Source of the DNA: Argopecten irradians
Taxonomy: Eukaryota > Mollusca > Bivalvia > Pectinida > Pectinidae
NCBI RefSeq assembly: GCF_041381155.1
Contig: NC_091134.1
Span: 35,407,540-35,471,539 of the forward strand
Reading direction: 5' to 3'
DNA length: 64,000 nt
The position numbers and the translations under genes are program-made. Below, piece by piece: positions 48,093-62,117 of the stretch. The notes below the pieces were generated by a model. The model was not told where the DNA came from. It made no database searches and worked only from the letters and a program-made list of their open reading frames with translations. Numbering within the stretch: position 1 is the stretch's first letter; the number at the start of each line of letters is the position of its first letter.

Positions 48093-51000
48093 AGGGTGTC
48101 GTCGTATTATTTTTGCATTAAGAACGTTAACTCTTAACATATATTTATACTTACAAAAATGTATGCTGTCTTAGATTTATTCTTAACATAAGATAGGAAG
48201 TAGTTAGATATATAATTAGAAAAACACAGCATCCATGCCGTCATATTGAATGTCTTCAACCATCAGCATTCCTCGGGTGATTTTGATAAAATCCATCTTG
48301 ATGATAATTATATTTAGTTTATTCATTGGAGCGTAAAGAGAAGTACTACCTGTATCTGTATTTATCATGATCTGAGGCGATTGCGTGTGATACGTTACAT
48401 GCTTCTTGTTAATTTACATCCAACATTATCACAGATATGTCGACTTCCTGCTGAGGCGATTTAGTATTGCCCCTGAAAAACGCCATTTTTTCTTCCAGGC
48501 CTAATGCTAAAACAGAGCGCTGATATTTTCATAAGAAGCATTTGTATACGCAAGCCTCATCCATAGCGTATATATGACGTGTTTATGAGCGGATCGTTAT
48601 CGGAAACATCAAAGAATAAAAAGAGGCAATGGATTGACTTTATTTCACTCTAACGTGTACTGGTTCAACTATTTGTAAGATAGCCCCGTAGACACTGCTA
48701 AATATTAGTCTTCATATTTTTGCAACTTCAATTATTCACGGGAGACCAACATCGCGTAAGCATAAACCATGTGCAACCGTCTACAGTCGAATGTATTGTG
48801 ACTGCAACATTTTTCTCATAACTTAAACGATCTTTAGTAGCAATACTTATGATAAGAATGAAAGCAATACCTCTAGTTCTAGTCATCATTGTAGTTCAAA
48901 GGCCTGTCATGTATATTGCTGCCTCGATGTTTTAGACAAAATTGCATTATTTAACAATAAACGTCTTTAAAATTTAGGTATGCTATAACCTGGGTATATT
49001 GCGCGTCCTTGTTAAGTTACATTGTTTTCAAAAAATGGACTTCTTAGATAAAAGAGAAATTCTGTCAAGACCATCTGATTCCAATTCATTTTATCAAGTC
49101 GCTTTTTCGACGCAGATTAAATTTCTTCGAATCCTAACCAATAATCAAGCAAAGAATTGCTAGCGAATATAATATGAATTGTGGGATTTCTGAAGATGGA
49201 TGGCAATGGTGACAGAGCCAATCGAATTAATGGAAACAGATCCATTCCACGCGAGCTCGCGCGGTGAAGTCAAGGCAGCGTACATATTGGCGCGATAAAT
49301 AGCCATAATGTAACCCGTATTATTGAAACAAATTAGGCGTGATCTAGCGGCAGCGCGAGGGTTACGCCTGAGCAGAATGGTTGGAGATACTTGTGTAATA
49401 GTTTTAATGTACCTTATAGTTTATATTAACTAAATTTGAATGATTTCCCAGGCATCATAAGACACAATTATTATTCTAGCGTATGTATTTGTATAGATGT
49501 TTGATTGTCGCTTATATGTTTAGAAACATATGCCCGAAAATGAACATTGTGAAATCGATAGTCGTGACATAGTTCTTATTAAAATGAATAACAACATTCT
49601 CGCAGTATAGCCAAAAGATAGTATTGCTTTTAAAATTATCTCCTGAAAGATTCTACAATTTCCGGTATATGCGATTATCGCCCGTTTTCCATAAAAAGGA
49701 GGACAAAGTGATATCGGTGCCTGGTATATGGAAATTATGAGAATAAATTTTAATGAACTTTATCGGGAGTCAATTTGGGTAAATGACAAGCATGGATCCA
49801 TTTGTAAAATAGTGTTATCTTGTAAGCTGACGATACCCCTTTTACGTGATGCCACGCGATAAGTAGAGCGTTACGCTCCTGTAAACTCTCTCACTATCAT
49901 CCTGTACCTTTTAAGCTGTACTATCCCCTTGTATGCTGTCCTATATTGGGGCGTTGTGCCTTAGTTTACTAAGGTAAAGTATAGTTACTTTTTTCGTGGG
50001 TTATTAAAATTCACAATATTCGCTGTAAAGTCAATTTCAATCCCGGGAATAAATGCAAAGAATGATAAGAAAGATTACTTTCACACTCTAAACTATTTAT
50101 AGAAAATCACGAAATTGTCTTCTAACGAAATTAGAGAATTCAACTTTAGCCCTACAATTCCTTCATGTAGATCTGGAACCCCATGACATTGTCGTAGTTA
50201 TATAAACAGTCTTAAAGCCCATCGAACACACCAGGTAAAACGAACTACCGTGACATAGGCATAGCCTCTATTCATTCACAGTTTGATATTGCCTGTTTTT
50301 ATATATAAGGAAAGACAGCGTTTTGAACATCTAGGAATTATACCTTCAGTAGAGGAGGTGATGGGTAAACACAGCAAGTACTATGACCCGTAGCTTAATG
50401 GATAAGTAACTCTCTGTACGTAATTATAAGTTCCTTGTATTCATTTCTCATACTGGAAGACGTAGTGTGTTATGTTTTTTCGCAAAAAGAATGTGGAAGT
50501 AGCTTCTCAGACAGAAACAAATTTTCAGTAAAAAGAGGTTCAGTAAAAAAAAAATTTATGCTATTCTCGTAAACCGAAAAGCTTGATAAACATAAACATT
50601 ATATCGATGATGCATCATGGCTTGAATTCTTTCGCAAAGAAACCAGTTTACGAGTAATATACAATGAAAGTTGCACAATTAAGAATTACTTAATATTTAA
50701 AGTTCAATATCAAAATTACAAGAGTTTAAACAAGCTCTTTTGCAAAGTGAATACAATTATTGGTTAAGTGTTCATTGGATTGATCATAGTATAGGTGACA
50801 TTGATCTCAAGCAACCAATCAGGCTGACTTGTTAAAAAAACTCAAACTGTCCAACAACATATCTGGCTAAAGACTTATGAACGTTATTCCACTGAAAGAC
50901 GATTTTGTCTCCCATGTTAGGATGTATCTTTAAATAACCATGGTGACGTCATGTCATTGATAATGACGTGACTTCCTGTTTCAAAATGGCATCTCAAAAT

Positions 51001-51525
51001 GTCGAAGTTATGTGAACAAAAACACTTATTGGAAATTCCTGTTATAAATTTCCTATTTCTGTGTTTTCTGTGTTAGAAAAGCAAGAACGACGAACCTTAT
51101 GAGCGCCCGGCTAAATGAAATGTAATTATTACAGATCAAAGATGTAACGGAGAAATTTATTTTTATTGTTATATCTGATAGAGATGATTTATCTGAAAAA
51201 GTATCTTAACAACATTATGAGACTACCTATTTGAAAGACATAAATCTAAGAGGTTATAAACATAGGCATTTTTAGCTGAATTTACAGTATCGGTTCTGCC
51301 AAATAACCATTACAGTAGATACCATATCGCGTTATCCCGAGCATGCATCGGTACTTAGGTAGATATACAGGGCTTCCCTACAGACAAGATCACATTCTAA
51401 ATGTGTTCTCATATAAACATGTATCCACCTACAGGAGTGAATATCCTAAAATATGCCTCCAACCGAAATACAAATGTACATTTACCACAAAATGCTTAAC
51501 CATTACCTCAAACACTACATTGGTA

Positions 51526-51932
51526 TGTTCTATCCAGATAGTCCGACCAAAATACTCAACGGTTCTACCCAGATAATCCGACCAAAACATTCAACTGTTC
51601 AGATATTCTGACCGAAATATTCAACTGTTCTACCCAGATATTCCGACCGAAATATTCAACTGTTCTACCAAGATAGTCCGACCGAAATAGTCAACTGTTC
51701 TACCCAGATAGCCCGATCGATATATTCAACTGTTCTACCCAGATAGTCCGACCGAAATATTCAACTGTTCTACCCAGATAGTCCGACCGAAATATTCAAC
51801 TGTTCTACCCAGATAGTCCGATTCAACTGTTCTACCCAGATAGTCCGATCGATATGTTCAACTGTTCTACCCAGAAAGTCCGACCGATATATTCAAATGT
51901 TCTACCCAGATAGCCCGACCTAAATTTTCAAC
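51526..51932. repeat. Minisatellite, 35-bp unit
   Basis: About eleven to twelve imperfect copies. Each carries TCTACCCAGATAGTCCGACC followed by an AAATATTCAACTGT-like half; some copies are shortened. Confidence 0.95.
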
Positions 51933-54180
51933 ACCATTTACAATGTTAGCTGGTGTCACGTTTGAGCCTGCTGCATGGCATTAGTCTTCAACTTATATTA
52001 TGGCACATATTGAGCATACAAATGTACCTTACTGGTAAGGATATTCTCATTAAATTTCGCAATGCTGTTTCAATTGACTTGTTTTATTTCTAAAGGTCCA
52101 CGAACATTATTTTGATTTCAATATATTGTTTTTAATATAGTTCATTGCAAAGGTTGATCCCAGATATTTATTTTAACACTATTCTTGTTATTTCTTTGAC
52201 CATGTATCTGACGTATGTGGTTTATTGAGATTTTAGTAATAAACAATATTGATTATGGAGAAGGAATGTCATAATCGCATTTAAAATGAAATTAAAGTAA
52301 GGAAAGATATTAATCCAAGAAGTTGACAGAGTTCATTTATTTATTAAACGGTTATGGACTTATTTAATGGACTTACTTAAATTAAGTACTATATGTAATT
52401 ACATAATATTATCAGCATATTCTAAGCCTATCGTACCCTTTATGTGACTTCTGGTATAACATCAAATCTGTTAGACAAGATCAAAGATTACATCAATCTG
52501 TGAGACTGCCATTTTCTTGGGTAATGCTCGCCTGCCTTGCTGTCATATTATATACTGAGCACTTCTCCATTTTATAGACTCCTCTGCCGTGATGCTCACG
52601 GCAGCAACACTTATTGTCTTAAAACTTGACAGTCAAATGTCAATTACCGCACACGTCATATATACTATGACTTCACTTTAAAACTTTATTTTCAAGAATC
52701 TGTTCCAGAAGCTAAGACTCGCTTGATTTAGTGTTAGAATGGTGGGTTTTAGGAACATTAAAGTGTCGGTTAGCCGCGATTAACCGATGTGGTGCCAGAA
52801 TAAAAACAATCTCAGCTTGCATGCAACTCCTGTCGAATTTGATTTGCAGCTTCAGCAACGTCTGAGCGGGGGAGGAGGCAATCAAGACATAGAAAATGGC
52901 GGATATAACATTAACTAATAATGAGATGAAGCCATGAACGACTTTGACACGAACTCATGACGAAGTTTATAGAAGTATGCATTCCTGCCAGACATAAGTC
53001 TTTAATTAGGCGATTTGTGAAGCAGCTCTAATTGCTTTGATGAATGGTAAAAGTCATGCATTCGTAAATCTTTCATCCTTCAATTTTGCAAGAAAAAGGG
53101 GAACGATAAACTTAACACACTTTAGAAATTTTAAGTAATTAAACACTTTAAGTATAGCTGTTTATAAGAAACAGATTTTGGCTAAAAGTTTGCCAACTAT
53201 CGGTTTTCGATAATTGGAAGTATTACGGAGTTCATTGGATGCTAAAAATAGAACTTCATTGTATGTTTAAACATATGTTATATTATTTAGCCAAATGTGT
53301 TAACAGACATATTTTTAATCATTCAGTTGCAATGTTTTTATTCGATGTTTTAATTTCCATAAACAAGCATTACTGATGCTGTTAAGAAAATTAAAAGGAA
53401 TTAGTATCGCAAATAATACGTGTTTTATAATGCTTTGCTTATAAACAATGACAGAGATATTTCGTAGATACGTAAATATCTCTGAACATTATGAATATAT
53501 AGTTATGTTTGTGTAATAATTAAAATATTAAGAATATATTATTTGTGTTCGTCTTACACAGATGATATAATGTATATTTGATAGCATTTGACAGATGTTT
53601 TTAATGAACGCTATATTATGTTTTAATGAGATGAAAATTGATATATCTGACAATTCCATATAACTCCTATGTTCTATGTATGTACGTTATATAGTCATAT
53701 AGGCTCGGGTAGTACGTTTCTCTCATACCTACACAAGTAATCCTGGCTGGTCTTGGGCAATACACTTATGTCGCCTGAGGTTGTATTGCATGACTTCCCA
53801 TGCAATAAAGCATGTGACGTCATAGCATCCAGAAAATTACTATTTTCTCGGTACAATTAAAAAAAATCAGTATCCAGGGTGAGTTTACTTTAAAGGATAC
53901 AAAAACAGGATTTACTTTGAAAACATCACGTTATTTTCATCATGGAGAATTGATTGCAGTCGCGATTTTTTTCGAATTTATTTCCAAATGGCGGAAAATC
54001 ATAATAGTAAAATTGCAATAAAACATCGAGGTATGAGAAAAATACTCTTTCATACATGAATATGAAGAATAGGGATTTTCTACCCTCGAAATCACAAAAT
54101 GTTGTAAAACCGTCTTCAAATCTCGGGTTTAATAACATTTTGTGATCCTCTAGTAGAATATCCCTATCTTTCATATCCAC

Positions 54181-54655
54181 ATGAAAGAGTGAAGAAATCC
54201 GTTCTCATGGACAAGGTAGCGGTATGCGATTTATGTCGCGGTTTTTCACGGGTGAATGAAAGAGTGCGAATAAAATCGTTCTAAGAGACAATTTATTGTA
54301 TGCAAGGTTGGCGGGCTTAACGGGTGAATGAAAGAGTGCAGAAATCCGTTCTAAGAGACAAGGTGGTGGTATGCGAGGTTGGTGGGCTTAACGGGTGAAT
54401 GAAAGAGTGCAGAAATCCGTTCTAAGAGACAAGGTGGTGGTATGCGAGGTTCGGCGGGTTTAACGGGTGAATTAAAGAGTGCAGAAATCCGTTCTAAGAG
54501 ACAAGGTGGTGGTATGCAAGGTTGGTGGGCTTAACGGGTGAATTAAAGAGTGCAGAAATCCGTTCTAAGAGACTCGGTGGTGATATGCAAGGTTGGCGGG
54601 CTTAACGGGTGAAAGAAAGATTGCAGAAATCCGTTCTAAGAGACAAGGTGGTGGT
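54181..54655. repeat. Minisatellite, 71-bp unit
   Basis: Six to seven tandem copies containing GGGTGAATGAAAGAGTGCAG and CCGTTCTAAGAGACAAGG. The first two copies are the most diverged and the middle four nearly identical. Confidence 0.95.
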
Positions 54656-55969
54656 ACATAAATGTGCATTGCAAAACCACATGGCCACGAAAATAGTCTA
54701 TATATATTTTCTTCTACCATCTTCTCTCACGTAATAACGCTCAACAAAATTTACTAGTCTGCCGGAGTATGCAAACAAAATTTGAAAAATGTAATTCAGA
54801 AAACAAGTTATGCATCTTATCAACGGAGTAATCATTTCTTGTTATTATTAAAATTATTTTTGCTTCCATTGTTACAGATATATCCTAATCAAATTTGGAT
54901 TGATCTCTCAGTAATAATGGTAAGCTTTGGTGAATAGAAACAACTGGTTTCGTTTTTAAATATGACTGAAAAAAGCACTGCGAATAGACATCTTCAAAAC
55001 GGTCGATCTATCAACGGTATAAATATGTAATAAGGTCTTGACAGATTTTCTTATCTAATCAAACATACAAAGGATCCAGTTTCGTCATAATTACCAACAT
55101 CTTGTAGCTAGCTTCCATGAAATACAAATACACTTTCTCCACACAGAAGCCGGCAAGATGAGAAGCACACACACAAACGCAGTTAATTGGTGAAGTGGTT
55201 TCAGGTAAAATATTGGAGCTGCTCCGCACAACATTTATATACATATAACGCCTTACAAAACTTACAGTATAACAGGTTGAAGGCTGAAAAACTTATGTAG
55301 AGAAAAAAGTCGATTCTCTTGATCGGTCGATATCTGTAAGAGAGTTGAAAGAGATAAATGCCTTTTACGACCTGACGTATCCGCATTTTTCAGCACCACA
55401 GGTTACTTTAACTCGTATCATTCTCATTGTCTACAAGTTTCGCGGTCAAGATGCACTAACTCTGAACGGTACTTCTTTCTTATTCAAACAACCGTGGCCC
55501 ATCCCTAAAAACAAAATATATTGGTAGAAGGATAATATCCTTGTATATTTCATCGAAGAGTTTTTAATAATCATTGAGCTTTATAATTTTATCATAAATC
55601 TGATGCCGAATTGTGCTTATGCGAACTAATATAAACATATCAAGCTAGTTTTCTAGGTAGTGGGTGACATCCTGCCACTTTGTAACCCCATTAAATATTT
55701 AGATCATTCATCTTTTCTGAGTTGTCCATTTGTCAGTTTTGAATCTAATGAAGTCTCTAAAGGATAATCTTAATTAAGCTTAATGCGGCTTGACATGACA
55801 AGTTTAAACTTTTGAATCGCTGATTTGATAGACCTAACCTAATAACTAATGTACCTTATACTCAAGAACACGATTTCACGTGATTTGTTAATAGTGTAGG
55901 AGGGTTGACCTTAGATATATCCAGGTTCTCGCACTGGGAACCAAATATGTTACAGGAGAGGAGAAGATG

Positions 55970-56045
55970 TAGCGGCCAGACCGGGATTCTAACCCAGGAC
56001 CTCCGAACACTGGCCGGATGTTCTACCGATTTATCAACCTGGTCA
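55970..56045 (-). mobile_element. tRNA-like SINE head, minus strand
   Basis: Read on the minus strand it starts near a GGTTGATAAATCGGTAGAAC box-A-like segment and contains GGGTTAGAATCCCGG, a box B with one change from the consensus. The tail would lie to the left of 55970. A functional tRNA is unlikely because the acceptor ends do not obviously pair. Confidence 0.55.
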
Positions 56046-56115
56046 CCAACGATCGACCTAATCCAACCCTGCCACAGGGGTAATGTACTAGGTTCAAACC
56101 GTAGTGGCTAGTTAG

Positions 56116-56290
56116 AAATCAGTCTCCCATGGCTTGTTGGCGGTAACCTACCTGCTGTGAAGCTCAGTGATCATTCAGATGTTCAGTTGTTGGCGGTAAA
56201 CCGGTAATCTACCAGTCCTGAACGCTATTGAACATTCGGCTCCCTAAGTTTGTTGGCGGAAACCTGTCAGTTTTTGTTTATGTATGACTT
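56116..56290. repeat. Short imperfect repeats around TTGTTGGCGG
   Basis: Three spaced copies of a segment with (G)TTGTTGGCGGTAA or close variants at about 56134, 56189 and 56250, with loosely similar flanks. Low-copy local repeat, possibly part of the neighbouring SINE-like region. Confidence 0.5.
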
Positions 56291-56999
56291 CTAAAACAAG
56301 GTGTACTCCTTCAGCAATTATAACTTCATCTAGACGTAATGTGCCACACGTTACATCTCATCAACCCATAAACATAATGTTCTTCGTTTTAAAAGTGAAA
56401 AGAGAAACTAAGTGGCCTGCAATAGGAAACTGTTAAAAGAGGAAGAAAGAATATCCGAAATTAATAATATATTAACAACTGTTTCCTGAGTCGGGAAAAG
56501 AATAAGCAAATGCATTTAGTTAAAAGGGGTGTGCAGAAAGACTTGATTAATGAAACAAATCTACATACGTATGTATCAAACAATCACAAAACAGCAAATA
56601 ATTTGAAACTTGGCAATGGGATATTCCATACACGCATTTCATCGTAAGTTTTCATGTAGAAGCGTGGCGTCTTGTGCCATTTTCTTGTGCCCCTCTGAAT
56701 AAGAAAAGCAATGATTCTGTGGGATTCTTTGGTGTACATCTGGTTTGATGTTTGGCAATATATTGCTATTTTTTCAAATAAATAGGCATTTTCTTACACA
56801 ATCGTTATGTTTTTATGTATTTCGTAATGTTAGATTACATTATAAAGTAGACTTTGTGTTTTCGTATATTCTTGAGTACCTTTGCGTGGCTGCTCTTAAT
56901 GAAGGGGTTATGTTTTGTTATGTCGGTATTGAATGGTTTACATTTATTTGTATTTTCTTTTTTATTTGTGTAGTTTTTTTTCGGGGAAAGGGGAGTAAT

Positions 57000-57200
57000 T
57001 ACTGTAAATCCACTAATTTCCGCGACAAATTAATTTCGCGTTATTATTACTTTTTCGCGGAGATTTAACTTTGAGATATAGAGTCATAAGCTTCTACTGT
57101 ATCTACTTTGAGGTTTTGGCGGCAATATATATTCGCGATTTAGACTTGGCCGTGAAATTTGCCAGTTGCACGCGAATATTAAATGGTTTACAGCAGTGTG
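57000..57200. mobile_element. MITE-like element with TTTCGCG motifs
   Basis: The left end ACTGTAAATCCAC and right end TGGTTTACAGC are imperfect inverted repeats bounding about 190 bp rich in CGCGAAA/TTTCGCG. Similar motifs occur at 8815-9300, 21215-21630 and 58570-58800. Probably a non-autonomous DNA element family; no transposase present. Confidence 0.45.
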
Positions 57201-60200
57201 TGCCAACAGTATGTCTCTGGTACTACACACTGGGATCTATGTTTGTTACCGACTTCCTCCCACCTCCAATGTACGACTCGACATTAATAACCACAGCTGT
57301 TAATATGATGTAAAGAATTAAAATAATTCAAATACTATTCTTGGGGAAAAGGCAAGGCCATCATAATGGTATAGCAGGTGTCTTGTAATAAATCAACTGT
57401 ATATCATTTGTGATTTTCTTCACACACAGGTTATATCAATTATTAAAACAATAACGCTCGAAGTTAGATCATTACATATTCTCTAAAATTCTAAAGTTGT
57501 TTTCATGAATACTTCGGAGCCCCTTTTAACCATATACACTGTATTGTAAAACATTTATCGGCATTTACGATTTGGGCGACATGCACTTATGTTGAGGAAA
57601 CAATACATGTTAACAAAGGTAATCATATTAACCCAGAGTAATGAACTTGTTAGGTAAACAAAGTCCCAATGCAGAAAGGGCACCATCGATTTGTGAGTGA
57701 CACCTGAACCTTTGACCAGCCTCAATACCCACACCATCCACGTAAATATCGATCTCAAACTGACCACAGACACTCAATCAAGCCACATAACAGCACATAA
57801 CAGCCCACTTGGCAGCTAACGTATTTAATTTGTGACACAGGAACTTGACAAACCCCTCTACTTTATACTTGGATGTGGCGCTTTTGGCTTGCTCTGTTTT
57901 CATACTCCGACAGCCTAGTAAATGCTTACACTTATTTTAGAAATTTCCGACGAGGTTTTTCTCTGCCAAAGTCAACAATTGTTTTGACTTAAGCATTGTT
58001 TTCTATGCTTTGTGAACTTAACATGATACAACGATGACTTTTTACATGAAGCCAGTTCTGAATCATTGCTCACACGGAACGGCTAATAACAGTCGTGAAG
58101 TTTATACTGAAGTTACTGCTGGTTTTGACAGTAGACAGATCTTTATGAAGGAAATTTGGCGTTACAAGCGCCTTTTTATGTTTTCGTGACATTTGAGAAG
58201 CCAGAAACAGAAAAACTAATGATGCTGATATACATGGTGATTCAAGGAAGACCTAAAGCTCGAGGATTAGCCTCTTTTTAGATATTTTCGAAACAAGTTT
58301 ATTAATATTACAAAGCGTGCTAGGAAGGCTATCCAACGTTACATGTGGATTGCTCATCTGTTGTGATGATGTAGCCAATCCATCAAATATCCTACAACAA
58401 TATGATGAATGAGAGGATTTAAAATAGAAAGGTGCGTTTTACAATTGCTTTCTATATGCATTCACACCCAATCATAATCAAGATGGTTTGTACATTACAT
58501 CATTATCACAAGACGTACAAATCTAGTTTTTATGGTATTCCCCATTGCCTTTATCACATTTGATCACGAAAAAGGATAACATACTGTATGTCCGGCTATT
58601 TTCGTGGGGATAATATTTTCGTAATTTTGCAGCAAATTCAATGATTGCGAAAATTTTACCCGTGAAATATTGAGAATTGGTAATGGCTGATATATCAAAA
58701 CATGAAACATTAAAAGAACATTTAAAGCCACTGACTTTTAAATTCTCGTTTTTACTGAATATCATGTATGAATAAGCAGACACAGTGTATACGGTATTTT
58801 CCAATTATGCAAAAGTTTATTTTCGAAAATTGGTGTAATTGATGGCCAACAGTCAGTTTCTGATAACATTTTGATGCACATTTTAATTATCTCCACTTTA
58901 ATAAGTTTTGGCATCAACATTTGAGAAATGTTCTTCATTCCAAAACCGAATGAATGACGATTTTACAATATATATCTTAAAGATGTAACGACATGTGAGA
59001 AAGAAATATTCTCCAATTTGGCCGATTCAAATCAATATAAGGAGAGCATGTGTTGCACATTCGTCAAAATGTCGACAGGTTAACCAATTAGACTAATTTG
59101 TTTATCTTTGCTGTTGAATTTCCTCCAATTAGTAGCAGTCGTAACATGGACAAACACCTGCATTTGTTTTTATTACTTTATTTTATTTCCGCAATACGTT
59201 TATAATTCTGGTAAGGTTTGATCGAAAATGGGCCTTAAAATGTTATCCTTAATTCAAAGGTAACTTAGATGGGGCATATACAAACATAAAATACCTTAAT
59301 CATCACTATTTTAAACGTTCGTGTCTCATACAAAAGTGTCACAATCTTCCTATTATGCAATTAGCCAATACCCTGCCAAATAAATGTCTGTTCTTCCCTC
59401 CTCTAATTTTTATGTTCAGAAAAAGGATTTCAGAATATTTTGCATTATTGTTCTACATATACCATTGTAGATGTGTCAATATTTATATGTAATTACATAA
59501 TGACAACGTATTATCTTTCACGATGGAAACTTAATTAACTTGCCTTTTACCTAACATTAAACATCGTGATCTAATTTTGCTGCTGTTATTATTTTATATA
59601 TTTTATATTCTATATCTTTTAATGCAACATCATTGTTTGCGTTAACCTCTCTTTGATAAAAATCGTTATGCATTTCATTGCTGAATAGTACGACGTTATA
59701 ACATTTGCGACTTAAATGCAATGTATAAGCCTTAGGCAGACATCTGGAAGATTCGACAAAAAGTTCCCTGCCCTTGAGTGAGTAACCATCGTGATTTTCT
59801 ATTCAGCACACCATCTCTGTAACACCTACTACGATTGACGGTATGGCACCATCTCAGTCTCCCTTTTTGTCTGTCACTTCCACATCTGATCTCACTAGTC
59901 ATGGTATATCACATATATTGACAAGTGTCTGGTCTTTGCAGCTAGCTTATTGCATTGATCACCGATAATTTCGATCGGAGTGTGTCTGCCATTTCAAACT
60001 CTCCCATTTGAAATTTCTCAGTGTTCCTTTTTGTAAATTTCAAAAGAGGCGTTGGGTTGTAGCAAATGAAAACTTAATGAACTTAATAAAGGGAGGTAAT
60101 AGGGAAGCTGTAGGGTTTACGTAACATTTCATTAACGAGATCTATACCGTATCAGACTGGAACGTGATTTGACAATCAAAATTCCCTGTTCGATGAAAAT

Positions 60201-61797
60201 AGAACCCCGTAAACATGAAGATGTCTGCCACAGGAATTATTTATGGCAAGAAAATTACATCTAGCCCCGCCCACCTCTAATTAGTCCTAAAATAGCCGTC
60301 TACATATAACTAGATGTGATAACGCTGGGGATACCCGTCAAGCCTCATAGAACTGTTATGCAACATTAATTTCTAAATCTTCGTTTTTTATAACCCCGAA
60401 ATGTGATCATTTGTATACTTATATTGTATGTACCGGAATACAGTTCTGCTAATGAAAGTCCCTGTAATGCATTTCACAGATGATTGTAACTTCCCAATTG
60501 GACATATTTGAACTCTTTCGAAACAAAAGCTTGAGCAGTACATTATAAAATCTATTAGTTCTTGAGTGTCTTTTGTACAGACTTTTCCTTTGTCACCCAT
60601 GAAACATCTATTTTAAATTGAATATATTGACTCAAATAGGAACTAAAGAGTATCGAGTAATATTCCTTTTGTCAAGACAAATGTAAATTTCCTCAAAATA
60701 AGTATTATGCAATCCTTTTTTTCTTGTTCAGAAGCGCATAGAATCCAGCGCCATAGCGCCAAGTAAAAGTATGGTAGTATATGAATCACGTGAATTGACA
60801 TTTTTTGTAGTCTTAAAAATAAAAAATAAAAGTATTAAAAACCCGATACGATTTGTTAACGAACACGGACGAAATCTTCTATTGCTACTAAAATTTTCAT
60901 GCTCCTTGGCAGCATTTCACGGTACGAAAATTGAGCGTAAAGATGGCATGCTGTGTATTTAGTTTATGGTGATGATAGTGAAGAAGTACAGAAAACTCAT
61001 TCTTGTTTCAATTAAGAACAAAATAAAAGACATTTATCGCATGATTTCCAGAGTTTTAAAACAAAAGTATTCTCTTTTGAAGGAAACCTCAAGTTAATCG
61101 AAATTCCATGTAATTACTGCTGCTGTATCTATTTGTTACTTACAACTTATTACGAAAGTGAAATTAATTCTTATTTAATAGAAAACGTAAATTCGTACAT
61201 TAGCGCAAGAAATTGAGTAAATAAGTTCTTTATCGTGAAAACTACAACTAGACTAAACAGCTTTCTGGAAACGCCTTTCTGATGTATGTTTGAGGTCTTT
61301 GGAAGTCCTGTCTCTGAAACCATTCGTTTTTATCGTGGATTTATTTATATCTGTCAAATTAGATGTTTACGTCAGATATATCCCCTGGTTATCATACAAA
61401 TAAGTTATTATCCACTGAATGATGTTACCCTAGCTGCGTGATTAGTAAACATGCAATGTAGTGCATGTAAGGATGGAAAATACTTTGTTGATAACGGAGA
61501 AAGGCGTGTGGCTGCACATTTATTGTGCGATAGAGCTACTTGACTCTATTAAGAATTATTTAGTATTCAAGCGTAATAAGAAAGAAGTCATACATTCTAT
61601 TAACAGTCATGGTTATCTAAAGATAAGCCGTGGTTTTGTGATGTGAGCAAGTTCCCGGAAGAAACCTCCAACCAACAGTCGGTGTCTTGAACATGTTCCG
61701 TAAAATAGCATTAACTAGATAGCCAATAGCAGAATTTTGGACACCATTACTATGGTAGTAGTGATGGTTGCTATATCCCACAGTACCATAATCAGGA

Positions 61798-61872
61798 GGT
61801 AGGTTAAGTGGCAAAACAATAGCGCGCAGGACTTTCACCGAGACGGCAGGGGTTTGATATCCTGTTCGGGCT
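61798..61872 (+). mobile_element. Possible tRNA-like SINE head
   Basis: AGGTTAAGTGGCAAAACAAT resembles a degraded box A and GGGGTTTGATATCC a degraded box B, spaced as in a tRNA. A frame of 105 codons on the minus strand overlaps it and is best seen as spurious. Confidence 0.35.
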
Positions 61873-62094
61873 TGATCAGGTATGTGGTAAGTTGTTAGAT
61901 TCCCTGGGATTTCCTGTGTGTGATTACGGTTCAAAGTGATCCTCCTTGTGTGAAAAAAAGTCTGACACTGACATATCCCTCCACCTCCGCATACATCACA
62001 AGTTCGTTTAGGATTAGTTGTCCCTTCATTTTAAGTCAAATTAAATTTGCCACCTTTTTCGAAAATCTTCCATATCTTAGGCGTGGGATGGGTT

Positions 62095-62117
62095 TATATA
62101 TATATATATATATATAT
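62095..62117. repeat. (TA)n microsatellite
   Basis: About eleven uninterrupted TA dinucleotides. Confidence 0.95.

Noticed and set aside
51526-51932. CRISPR-like array
   Set aside because: The units are directly adjacent with no unique spacers and the DNA is animal; it is a minisatellite.
56745-57313. Hydrophobic frames of 107 and 80 codons that might be receptor helices
   Set aside because: The hydrophobicity comes from T-rich composition; no class A GPCR motif (DRY, CWxP, NPxxY) is present and part overlaps a MITE-like repeat.
61617-61934. Minus-strand frame of 105 codons
   Set aside because: It overlaps a tRNA-like repeat and shows no domain.
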